7,820 bases of DNA from Limnohabitans sp. Its GTDB lineage: Bacteria > Pseudomonadota > Gammaproteobacteria > Burkholderiales > Burkholderiaceae_C. Shown one piece after another: positions 1 through 7,710 of this stretch. A program made the position numbers and the translations under genes. The stretch is taken from contig JACDQO010000070.1 in NCBI GenBank assembly GCA_015657605.1, positions 1-7,820 on the forward strand, given 5' to 3'. Within the stretch, counting starts at the first letter, position 1. Each line of letters begins with the position of its first letter. Below the pieces are notes generated by a model that did not search any database, had not been told where the DNA came from, and saw only the letters and a list, made by a program, of their open reading frames with translations.

Positions 1-2
1 CT

Positions 3-662
3 ACGGCGGGCGAAGTGCTGTGGCAAGGCCAATCGCTTTTGGGCAAGCCGCCCGCCGAGCGCCAACGACTGGGCGTCGCGCGTACCTTTCAGGTGGCACA
101 AACCTTTGAAGCCCTCACGGTGTTGCAAAACATTCAGCTGGTGCTGCGCGGTGCGGCGACATTGGCCTGGTGGGACCGGCTGGACCGCCGCCAGCCCGAG
201 CGGGCACTGCGCCTGGCCGCGCAAGCGGGTTTAGAAACCCAAGTCCAAGCCACCGTGGCCGATCTGCCCTATGGTGCGAAAAAACGCTTGGAGCTGGCCA
301 TGGCGCTGGCGGGCTTGCCCGAAGCCGATGCGGATCAGAGTGCCCATACAGCGCCGTCCTTGCTGCTGCTCGACGAACCTGCTGCCGGACTGGCCCTGGC
401 CGAGCGGGCCGACATGATGGCGCTGGTGCGCCAAGTGGCCTCGCAAGGTGTGACGGTGCTCTACACCGAGCACAACATGGACGCCGTATTTGGCGTGGCC
501 GACCGCGTGCTGGTTCTGATGCAAGGCCGCTTGGTGGCCGACGGCCTGCCCGAAGTGGTGGCCCAAGACCCGCAGGTGCGTGAACGCTACCTGGGGATGG
601 ATTTTGATCTGAACGCCAACGTGAAACCCGATGCGAAAGGCCGACCCGATGCTCGCGGTTGA
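3..662 (+). CDS. livG: LivG-like ABC transporter ATP-binding protein (5' partial)
   Basis: This is an ATPase subunit of a branched-chain amino acid type (HAAT family) ABC importer, which powers uptake across the inner membrane. The N-terminus with Walker A lies off the left edge: the frame is open from base 3 to the edge, so the GTG at 15 is internal. Visible parts are the LivG-type Q-loop block GVARTFQ (about 75-95), an atypical signature LPYGAKKRLE starting at 264, Walker B LLLLDEP at 360-380 followed by the family-typical AAGL, and the H-loop histidine in TEHNMD at 471-473. About 12 residues (PEADADQSAHTA region) appear inserted between signature and Walker B compared with usual LivG. The last 14 bases overlap the next ATPase gene, as expected for a livG-livF pair. 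The substrate cannot be read from the sequence; urea, amide or other HAAT substrates are possible. The frame is intact throughout. Confidence 0.85.
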   Translation, partial: TAGEVLWQGQSLLGKPPAERQRLGVARTFQVAQTFEALTVLQNIQLVLRGAATLAWWDRLDRRQPERALRLAAQAGLETQVQATVADLPYGAKKRLELAMALAGLPEADADQSAHTAPSLLLLDEPAAGLALAERADMMALVRQVASQGVTVLYTEHNMDAVFGVADRVLVLMQGRLVADGLPEVVAQDPQVRERYLGMDFDLNANVKPDAKGRPDARG

Positions 663-1301
663 AGGACTCAACGCTTGGTATGGCCAAGCCCAGGCCTTGT
701 TCGAGGTCAGTTTGTCGGTGGGCGAGGGTGAGCCTTGGTTCGCGTTCAGGGCCTGAACGGTGCGGGCAAAATCCACCCTGCTGCAATGCCTGATCGGCAT
801 TGGCCCCCGTGCGCATGGCCGCATCACTTGGCAAAACGAGCCCATCCAAGCCTGGCCCGCGCACCGACGTGCCCGTGCAGGCTTGGGTTTTGTGGCCGAG
901 GACCGGCGCTTGTTCACCGGCTTGTCGGTGAAAGAAAACCTGTGGATCGCAGTGCCCTCGGGTTCGAGCGATCAGGCCACGCCCGCGCAGCGCTTTGACC
1001 GCGTGATGGCTTTGTTCCCCAGCTGCAAACCATGCTGCACCGCCCAGCCAGCCAGATGAGTGGCGGCGAGCAGCAAATGCTGGCGCTGGCCCGAACCCTC
1101 ATGACCGGCCCGCGTCTCTTGCTGCTGGACGAGCCTTGCGAGGGCATCGCCCCGGTGCTGGTGGCGGCCATGCGCGAAGCGCTGCTGCAACTGGCCCGCG
1201 AAGGCGTGGCGATGCTGGTGGCCGAGCAAAACAACATCTTGGCCCAGCATGCCCAGCGGGTCTTGGTGCTGACCAGTGGGCGCATGGACTCGGCGGCATG
1301 A
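649..1301 (+). CDS. livF: LivF-like ABC transporter ATP-binding protein, broken by three single-base indels
   Basis: This is the second ATPase of the HAAT-type importer. The ATG at 649 sits inside the end of the LivG-like gene and gives a typical start, MLAVEGLNAWYGQAQALFEV. As given, the frame breaks three times. One base is missing near 731-733 (GAGCC, probably GAGGCC). One A is extra in the A-run 768-771, within Walker A. One C is missing in the C-run 1017-1020. Repairing them gives about 217 residues, a little short of the usual roughly 235, with Walker A GLNGAGKST (from 750), signature MSGGEQQ (from 1056), Walker B LLLLDEP (GAC at 1128) and AEQN at 1221-1232. There LivF proteins normally have Gln instead of the H-loop His, so that is not a defect. 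All lesions fall where the protein is conserved on both sides in shifted frames. This suggests sequence errors, though a pseudogene cannot be excluded from one sequence. Confidence 0.82.
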
Positions 1302-1308
1302 GCCTGCC

Positions 1309-1335
1309 TTGACGGGGTGGGCCATCCCTTACACT
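1309..1335 (+). promoter_or_regulatory. Possible sigma-70 promoter for pncB
   Basis: In the 77-base gap after livF, TTGACG (1309-1314) could be a -35 box and TACACT (1330-1335) a -10 box. The spacer is 15 bases, shorter than the preferred 17, so this is a weak call. The start site would fall near 1342, leaving a leader of about 37 bases. The leader ends in AGAGACAAAAAAC before the pncB ATG, with only a weak Shine-Dalgarno match (AGAGA, 1366-1370). I see no terminator hairpin for the upstream ABC genes in this gap, so read-through is also possible. Confidence 0.3.
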
Positions 1336-1378
1336 GCCTTCCAACAACGAGCGGCCCCAGCCGCCAGAGACAAAAAAC

Positions 1379-2563
1379 ATGATCATCACCAGCCTGCTCG
1401 ACACCGACCTGTACAAGTTCACCATGATGCAGGTCGTGCTGCACCAGTTTCCGGGAGCGCAGGTCGAATACAAGTTCAAGTGCCGCAACCCGGGTGTGCC
1501 TCTGGCGCCTTTTGCCGAAGAGATTCGCCGGGAAATTCGCTCCCTTTGCAGCCTGAGCTTCAAAGAGGCTGAGCTGCACTACCTGCGTTCACTGCGCTTC
1601 ATCAAAAGTGACTTTGTGGATTTTCTGGGCTTGTTCAAGCTCAATGAAAAATGCATCGAGGTTTTGCCCTTGCCCTCAGGTGAGATCGACATCACCATCC
1701 GTGGGCCATGGTTGCACACCATCTTGTTTGAAATTCCGGTGCTGGCCATCGTCAACGAGGTGTACTTTCGCAACACCCAAAAGGTGCCCGACCTGATGGA
1801 AGGGCGCCGCCGACTGGACACCAAAATTGTCGAATTACAGGCCTCTGGCCTTGAAACCCTGAAGATTGCCGACTACGGCACACGCAGGCGCTTTTCAAGG
1901 GCCTGGCACGAAGAAGTTTTGCGGGTCTTGTCGGCCCGCTTGGGCACCGGCCCCGAAGGCCAGTTTGCCGGAACCAGCAACGTTTATTACGCCTACCTCT
2001 TGGGCCTCACGCCCTTGGGCACCATGGCCCACGAGTACCTGCAGGCCGCCCAAGCACTGGGACCCCGTTTGCGCGACAGCCAGGTGTTTGCTTTTGAGTC
2101 TTGGGCCAAAGAGTACCGGGGTGATTTGGGCATTGCGCTGAGCGATGTGTACGGCTTCAACGCTTTTCTGCGCGACTTTGACCTGTACTTTTGCAAGCTG
2201 TTCGATGGCGCAAGGCACGACAGTGGCGACCCGTTCAGTTGGGGCGAACGCATGATCGCGCACTACCAACACAACCGGGTAGACCCCAGAACCAAGACCT
2301 TGATTTTCAGCGACAGCTTGACCATTCCACGCACCATTGAGCTGTTTGAGCAGTTCCGCGGGCGCTGCCAGCTGGCCTTTGGGGTGGGCACCAATCTGAC
2401 CAATGACCTGGGTTACGAGCCCTTGCAGATCGTCATCAAGATGACCCGGTGCAATGGCCAACCCGTGGCCAAATTGTCAGACTCGCCTGGCAAAGGCATG
2501 TGCGACGATGAAAAATACTTGGCTTACCTGCGCCAAGTTTTTGAAATTTCGCCGGTGGCCTGA
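1379..2563 (+). CDS. pncB: Nicotinate phosphoribosyltransferase
   Basis: The enzyme makes nicotinate mononucleotide from nicotinate and PRPP, with ATP hydrolysis, in the Preiss-Handler NAD salvage pathway; it is cytoplasmic. The 394-residue length matches the enterobacterial PncB enzymes (about 400). The N-terminus [18 protein letters not shown] is the family opening. Other hallmarks are the [10 protein letters not shown] block with His218, which matches the histidine that is phosphorylated in the Salmonella enzyme, DSGDP at 281-285, a GVGTNLTND loop from residue 335, and [10 protein letters not shown] near the C-terminus. The ATG at 1379 is chosen because it starts the conserved block directly. 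This is the only complete gene in the window with no frame break. It may be transcribed alone from the candidate promoter in the 77-base gap; its relation to the ABC genes before it looks positional only. Confidence 0.96.
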   Translation: MIITSLLDTDLYKFTMMQVVLHQFPGAQVEYKFKCRNPGVPLAPFAEEIRREIRSLCSLSFKEAELHYLRSLRFIKSDFVDFLGLFKLNEKCIEVLPLPSGEIDITIRGPWLHTILFEIPVLAIVNEVYFRNTQKVPDLMEGRRRLDTKIVELQASGLETLKIADYGTRRRFSRAWHEEVLRVLSARLGTGPEGQFAGTSNVYYAYLLGLTPLGTMAHEYLQAAQALGPRLRDSQVFAFESWAKEYRGDLGIALSDVYGFNAFLRDFDLYFCKLFDGARHDSGDPFSWGERMIAHYQHNRVDPRTKTLIFSDSLTIPRTIELFEQFRGRCQLAFGVGTNLTNDLGYEPLQIVIKMTRCNGQPVAKLSDSPGKGMCDDEKYLAYLRQVFEISPVA

Positions 2564-2603
2564 AAAGGAATCAAGCGCCCGTTAACATACGCCACCTTTT
2601 TAC

Positions 2604-2608
2604 AGGAG
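2604..2608 (+). promoter_or_regulatory. Ribosome binding site of the antiporter gene
   Basis: AGGAG lies 8 bases before the ATG at 2617 and fixes that start. The start is needed to include a signal-peptide-like N-terminus that a reading beginning only after the frame break at 2726-2727 would miss. The 53-base gap after pncB (2564-2616) holds no clear terminator. Confidence 0.75.
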
Positions 2609-2616
2609 TTGCACCG

Positions 2617-4041
2617 ATGACGCGATGGGGTACGAGATGGACGGCCTGGCTGGCTTTGCCTATGTTGCTGGCCATGTCCAGTGGGGCTTTTGCGGCTGAT
2701 TTTGACGGTTCGCAGTTGTCGGCGATTGGGGTGTGCCTTTTGCAGGCCTTTTGTTGTCGATTGCCTTGATGCCTTTGTTGGTGCCGCATTTTTGGCACCA
2801 CCATTACGGCAAAGTCGCTGCGGCTTGGGGCTTGGCATTTTTGGTGCCTTTTGGCGTGATTTTCGGGCCAGCGATGGCCGGCGTGAACATGGTGCATGCC
2901 CTGTTTGCCGAATACATCCCCTTCATCATTTTGCTCACGGCACTGTTCACGGTGTCGGGCGGCATTTTCATTCGGGGTAATCTGCATGGCAGCCCGGCCT
3001 TGAACACCGCCATCCTGGGCATTGGCGCAGTGCTGGCCAGTTTCATGGGCACCACCGGAGCCTCCATGTTGTTGATTCGCCCCTTGATCCGGGCCAACGA
3101 CAACCGCAAGCATGTGGCGCATGTGGTGGTGTTTTTCATCTTCATCGTCTCCAATGCCGGTGGCTCGCTGACCCCTTTGGGTGACCCACCGCTGTTCCTG
3201 GGATTTTTGAAGGGCGTGGATTTCTTCTGGACCCTGAAACACATCTTCCCCGAAACATTGTTCCTGCTGGGCAGCTTGCTGACCATTTTTTACTTCCTAG
3301 ACAGTTGGTACTACAACCGCCGTGAAGAGTTGGTGCCGCAAGACCCCACGCCCGACTCCAAGGCCATCGGTTTTGATGGCGGTATCAACTTCGCTTTGTT
3401 GGGCGCGGTGGTGGGCTTGGTGCTGATGAGCGGGTTGTGGAAATCGGATGTGTCCTTCGATATTTACGGCACTGTGGTCGGTCTGCCCGGCGTGGTCCGT
3501 GATGTGGGGCTGATCGCCGTGACTTTCTTGTCGCTCATGATCACCCCCCGCCAAAGTGCACGCGGACAACCAGTTTGGTTGGGCCCCGATGCAAGAGGTG
3601 GCCAAGTTGTTTGCGGGTATTTTCCTGACCATCATCCCGGTCATTGCCATGCTCAAGGCCGGCGTGAATGGTCCGTTTGGTGCAGTGGTTTCGGCCGTGA
3701 CCCAGCCAGATGGCAGCCCGGATGTGATGATGTATTTCTGGATCACTGGTGCATTGAGCTCCTTCTTGGACAACGCGCCGACCTATTTGGTGTTCTTCAA
3801 TACCGCAGGCGGTGACCCTCAGGTCTTGATGACCACCTTGGCACCGACTTTGGCGGCCATCTCGGCAGGTGCCGTCTTCATGGGGGCCAATACCTACATT
3901 GGCAATGCGCCCAATTTGATGGTCAAAGCGATTGCCGAAGACCGTGGTGTGAAGATGCCCAGCTTCTTCGGCTACATGCTCTGGTCGGGCGGTATTTTGT
4001 TGCCCCTGTTCGTCGTCATGAGTTTCATCTGGTTCAACTGA
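2617..4041 (+). CDS. Ion-transporter superfamily antiporter, putative sodium:proton type, two frame breaks
   Basis: This is a polytopic inner-membrane protein of the ion transporter superfamily (the NhaD/CitMHS/ArsB relatives; commonly annotated sodium:proton antiporter or putative citrate transporter). It starts with a signal-peptide-like segment, Arg/Trp-rich then hydrophobic, with a likely cleavage site AFA-AD after residue 26. Repaired, it is 474 residues with many membrane segments. Motifs are GTTGAS (from residue 145), SNAGGSLTPLGDPPLFLGF (from residue 179; GDPP at 189-192), a second-half LDNAPTYLVFF and GNAPNLMV near the end. The duplicated loop motifs fit the two inverted halves of this superfamily. 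Two breaks occur. A T is missing at 2726-2727 (TTGGGG; repair reads SAIWGVPFAG). One C is extra in the run 3544-3549 (repair reads MITPAKVHADNQFGW). The stop overlaps the next start as TGATG. The transported ion is inferred from family annotation, not shown by the sequence. Confidence 0.85.
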
Positions 4042-5026
4042 TGCCCAAAACTTCCATCCTGGTGGCCCGCGCCATCTTCCCCGAGGTCCTGCAATCCCTT
4101 GAGCAGGTGTTTGAAGTCGAGAACAACCAGGCCGATGAGGTCTGGTCGCCTGCCGAACTCACGCGCCGAATGCAAGGCAAAGTGGGCGCATTGACCACCG
4201 GCAGCGAGCGCATCGACGCCGCGCTCTTGCAGGCCAACCCGCAGTTGCGCATCGTGGCCAACATGGCGGTGGGTTACAACAACTTTGACGTGCCCGCCAT
4301 GACCGCTGCTGGCGTGCTGGCCAGCAACACACCCGATGTGTTGACCGAGACCACGGCCGATTTTGGCTTTGCTTTGCTCATGGCCACGGCCCGCCGCGTC
4401 ACCGAGAGCGAGCACTACCTGCGTGCAGGTTTGTGGAAAAAGTGGAGCTACGATATGTTTGCCGGGGCGAGGTGCATGGCTCGACCATCGGCATCATCGG
4501 CATGGGCCGCATCGGGCAGGGCATTGCCCGCCGGGCAGCCCACGGCTTTGGCATGAAGGTGATTTATCACAACCGCAGCCGCCTGACTTCCGCGCTCGAA
4601 GCCGAGTGCAAAGCCACCTATGTCTCCAAGCAAGAGCTGCTGCAAACCGCTGACCATGTGATGCTGGTGGTGCCCTACAGCGCCGAGTCGCACCACACGA
4701 TTGGCGCGGCCGAGTTGGCGCAGATGAAACCCACGGCCACGCTGGTCAACATTGCACGCGGCGGCATTGTGGACGACGCTGCTTTGGCTCAAGCTCTGGC
4801 CGCACGCCAAATCGCTGCAGCAGGCATCGATGTGTTCGAGGGCGAACCCTCGGTTCACCCCGATTTGCTGAAGGTGCCCAATGTGGTGCTGACCCCGCAC
4901 ATTGCCAGTTCGACCATCCAGACCCGAAAAGCCATGGCTCAGCTGGCAGCCGACAACCTGGTGGCTTACCTGACCCGTGGCCAAGCGTTGACGCCTTTGA
5001 ACACCGTGCCCGGCGCTGCTGCATGA
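4041..5026 (+). CDS. ghrB: D-2-hydroxyacid dehydrogenase, GhrB-like glyoxylate/hydroxypyruvate reductase, one frame break
   Basis: This is a cytoplasmic NAD(P)H-dependent reductase of the D-isomer-specific 2-hydroxyacid dehydrogenase family. The GhrB-type enzymes reduce glyoxylate, hydroxypyruvate or 2-ketogluconate. One base is missing around 4464-4468 (GGGGC, repair giving FAGAEVHGSTIG or FAGGEVHG). The repaired protein has 328 residues, against about 324 for E. coli GhrB. The N-terminal substrate-domain half carries NMAVGYNNFDV and TPDVLTETTADF. The Rossmann motif GMGRIG starts at residue 154 (4499-4516). The catalytic trio is Arg240 in NIARGGIVDD, Glu269 in FEGEP and His287 in LTPHIAS, in the usual order and spacing. 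The ATG overlaps the antiporter stop by one base and the stop overlaps the rmuC start, so translational coupling is likely. Substrate choice between glyoxylate, hydroxypyruvate and ketogluconate cannot be decided here. Confidence 0.88.
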
Positions 5027-6428
5027 GCGAATGGGCCCTGCTGGCCCTGGGGGGGCTGAACCTGTTGTTGCTGGTGTTGCTGCTGCGTCGCAGTGCTTCG
5101 CCGCAAGAGCAAGCGCAGCAAACCGCCACCCTGTTGGCCGAGCAGAATGCAGTGCAAGCCGCTCAGCGCTTGGCTGAACAAACCGCCTGGTTGCAACAGC
5201 AGTTTGGCCATCTGCAAGCCCAGTCGGAGCGGCTTGAACGCGAATTGCGCACCGAGATCAGCCAATCCAGTGTGCAGGGGCGGCAAGAGGCCATGCAGAA
5301 CCTCACGCTGTTCCAGCAGTCCTTGCTGCAGCAAAGCGCCGAGGCCACCCGAACCCAAAACCAGCAAATCGATGCTCTGGCCCAACAACTGGCCTTGCTG
5401 CAAAAAGCCTGACCGACAGCCTGGCCCAGCAGGTCAATGCGCTGTCTGAGGCCAATGCCCGCCGCCTGACCGAGATGCGCGGCACCATGGAAACCCAGCT
5501 GTCGCAGCTGCAGCAAAGCAATGCCGCCAAGCTGGACGAAATGCGCCAGACGGTGGACGAAAAGTTGCAAGCCACCCTGCAAGCTCGCCTGGGCGAGAGC
5601 TTCAAACAAGTGGCCGAGCGATTGGAGCAGGTGCACAAGGGTTTGGGCGAAATGAACACCTTGGCGCAAGGGGTGGGCGACCTCAAGCACCTGCTGACCA
5701 ACGTCAAGACCCGCGGCATGTTTGGCGAGGCGCAACTGGCTTCGCTGCTCGAACAAGTGCTCACGCCCGAGCAATACGCGGTGCAAGTCGCCACTCGTCC
5801 CGGCGACAAAAACCGGGTGGACTTTGCCATCCGCTTGCCGGGCCGATCCGACAGCGGCCTGCCGGTGTGGCTGCCGATCGATGCGAAATTTCCCAACGAA
5901 GACTACGAGCGTTTGCTTGAAGCCCAGGGCCGCGCTGACCCGGTGCAGGCCGAGTTGTGCGCCAAAGCGCTGGAGACCCGCATCAAGCTCGAAGCCAAGT
6001 CGATTGCCGAAAAGTACCTGGAGCCGCCGCACACCACCGACTTTGCGGTGATGTTCTTGCCCACCGAAGGCCTGTATGCCGAGGTGCTGCGCCGCCCCGG
6101 CCTGATGGAAACCCTGCAGCGCGACCACCGCGTGACGTTGGCGGGCCCGACCAACCTGATGGCCATGCTCAATGCTTTGCAAATGGGCTTCAGAACCCTC
6201 GCGCTCGAAAAGCGCTCCAGCGAAGTCTGGCAGGTGCTGGGCGCCGTGAAGACCGAGTTTGGCAAGTTTGGCGATGTCTTGGACAAGGTCCGCAACCAGA
6301 CGCAAACCGTGCTCAACACGCTCGACCAGGCCCAGACGCGGAGCAACGTGATGAACCGCGCTTTGCGCCAGGTCGATGCTTTGCCTGAATCCGAGACCCA
6401 GGCCTTGTTGCCCGGCAGCGAGCACTGA
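5023..6428 (+). CDS. rmuC: RmuC family DNA recombination protein, one frame break
   Basis: RmuC proteins limit inverted-repeat-stimulated rearrangements in E. coli and carry a predicted nuclease-like core domain. The repaired protein is 468 residues: an N-terminal membrane anchor (about residues 4-21, LLALGGLNLLLLVLLL), a long Gln/Glu/Ala-rich coiled coil (about 25-215), then the conserved RmuC domain. That domain has TRGMFGEAQL (about 229-238, equivalent to the family's GNWGE motif), PIDAKFPNEDYE with Asp287-Lys289, and FLPTEGLYAEVL. The frame breaks at the A-run 5402-5406, where five As should be six (repair reads LLQKSLTDSLAQQVNALSEANARRLTEMRG). Without repair there would be a 129-residue coiled-coil piece and a separate catalytic piece. 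The start ATG overlaps the dehydrogenase stop as ATGA with no obvious Shine-Dalgarno sequence, so translation probably depends on the upstream gene. Confidence 0.9.
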
Positions 6429-6445
6429 TCCGCCCAGTGAAAGCC

Positions 6446-6453
6446 GGGGGTGA
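6446..6453 (+). promoter_or_regulatory. Ribosome binding site of the MFS gene
   Basis: GGGGGTGA is a close match to the GGAGGTGA form of the Shine-Dalgarno sequence and lies 6 bases before the ATG at 6460, supporting that start. The rmuC-MFS gap is only 31 bases and contains no visible promoter or terminator. Confidence 0.65.
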
Positions 6454-6459
6454 CCTGAC

Positions 6460-7679
6460 ATGAAGACACTCCCACAACTGATCGCAGGCCAAATTTTTCT
6501 GCACGCTTGCATGGCCGGGATGCGCATGGCCACGCCATTGTTGGCCCTCAAGCAGGGCTACAGCCCACTGGCCGTGGGCGCTTTGTTGGCCTTGTTTGCC
6601 CTGACGCAGGTGTTTTTGGCCTTGCCAGCAGGCCGGTACATTGACCGCACGGGCCTCAAAAAACCGCTGCTCATCAGTGTGGCCATCTCGTCTGTGGGGG
6701 CCACTTTGTCGGCCATCTGGCCGATTTTCCCGGTCTTGTGTCTGAGCGCCTTGGCCACGGGCGGTGCCACAGGCATGGCGGTGATCGCGCTGCAACGCCA
6801 TGTGGGTCGCATGGCGCAAAACCCCGCTGAGCTGCGTGTGGCCTTCAGTTGGTTGTCGATTGGCCCGGCCATCTCCAACTTTTTGGGCCCCGTGATGGCC
6901 GGTTTGCTGATTGACTATGCCGGACCGCATCCGGACCATGTTTCAGGCTTTCAATGGGCTTTTTTGTTGTTGGCTATGCTGCCCTTGAGCACCTGGTTCT
7001 GGGTGCGTGCGGTGCCCGAGCTGCATGCCCCGAAAGCGCCCGACGAGGTGCAGACCCGACGGGCCATGGATTTGCTGGCCGAGCCCATGATGCGCCGACT
7101 GCTGGGGGTCAATTGGGTCTTGTCGTCTTGTTGGGATGTGCACACCTTTGTGGTTCCGGTGTTGGGCCATGAGCGTGGCTACAGCGCTTCGGTGGTGGGC
7201 ACGATTTTGGGTGCTTTCGCCATCGCGGCCACCTTCATTCGCGTGTGTTTGCCGTTCATTTCACGGCACGTCAAGGAGTACCAGATCATCACCGGCTCGA
7301 TGGCGTGCACTGCGGTGTTGTTCGGGCTCTACCCCTTTATGCCGACCGCATGGGCCATGGGTTTGTGTTCGGTCATGCTGGGGCTGGTCTTGGGCACGGC
7401 CCAGCCCATGATCATGAGCACCTTGCACCAGATCACCCCGCCACACCGACATGGTGAGGCGCTGGCGTTGCGGCTGATGAGCATCAACGCCTCCAGCGTG
7501 CTCATGCCCATGCTTTTTGGTGCTGCCGGGGCCGTAGCGGGGGTGGGTCCTGTGTTCTGGGTGGTGGGAACGGTGGTGGGTTGGGGATCGCAATGGGGCT
7601 GGCGTTTGCGGCCAAGCAGCGCTCAGACGGGAAATTCCTGAGTCGACCGGGTGTCATGAACTGTGTTTGTATCCAGTAG
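6460..7679 (+). CDS. Major facilitator superfamily transporter, frame break near the C-terminus
   Basis: This is a 12-helix inner-membrane secondary transporter. The loop between helices 2 and 3 has the MFS motif A variant AGRYIDRTGLKKP, and a central charged loop (HAPKAPDEVQTRR) separates the two six-helix halves. As given, the frame stops at 7641 (393 residues) with a non-hydrophobic tail, WGSQWGWRLRPSSAQTGNS. Adding one T to the pair 7581-7582 (TTGGGG) gives VVGLGIAMGLAFAAKQRSDGKF, a proper last helix with a polar tail, and moves the stop to 7677-7679 (406 residues). I favour the repaired reading but the end is less certain than the rest. The substrate is unknown; drug or metabolite export is the usual guess for this subfamily and nothing in the sequence settles it. 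It follows rmuC by 31 bases in the same direction, probably in the same operon. Confidence 0.8.
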
Positions 7680-7696
7680 TGCACCCGAAATCCCTC

Positions 7697-7702
7697 TACA
7701 AT
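7697..7702 (+). promoter_or_regulatory. parE: -10 box of the parE promoter
   Basis: TACAAT is a one-mismatch sigma-70 -10 box. With the usual 6-8 base distance, transcription would begin at about 7709-7711, essentially at the parE ATG at 7711. I see no convincing -35 box at 17 bases: TTGTAT (7667-7672) is 24 bases away. There is no Shine-Dalgarno sequence in ATCCGCCACC before the start. This suggests a leaderless or very short-leader transcript, or else translation from a promoter further upstream. Confidence 0.45.
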
Positions 7703-7710
7703 CCGCCACC

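Noticed and set aside
115..917. Long minus-strand open frames opposite the livG/livF region
   Set aside because: The translations are low-complexity (Arg/Pro/Ala-rich or His/Gln-rich) and overlap clear ABC ATPase coding sequence; they are shadow frames.
649..2563. Idea that the ABC importer supplies nicotinate to PncB
   Set aside because: There is only adjacency, a 77-base gap with a possible separate promoter, and no substrate information in the ATPases; HAAT ATPases do not indicate nicotinate.
3541..3552. Possible programmed frameshift at C6 in the antiporter gene
   Set aside because: Same reasoning: the extra C is in a homopolymer and the gene has another unrelated break at 2726-2727, so read error is more economical.
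5401..5412. Possible programmed frameshift at the A-run in rmuC
   Set aside because: A5 is not a standard slippery heptamer, no downstream stem is evident, RmuC is not known to use frameshifting, and seven other unrelated breaks in the window share a simpler explanation.
5163..6551. A 462-codon open frame on the minus strand opposite rmuC
   Set aside because: It mirrors the codon structure of a GC-rich gene; the translation is His/Gln/Leu-rich with no recognisable domain. The plus-strand frame has clear RmuC motifs.
7622..7642. CTCAG/CTGAG inverted repeat as a terminator after the MFS gene
   Set aside because: The stem is only 5 bases with an 11-base loop and no following T-run, and it probably lies inside the repaired coding frame.
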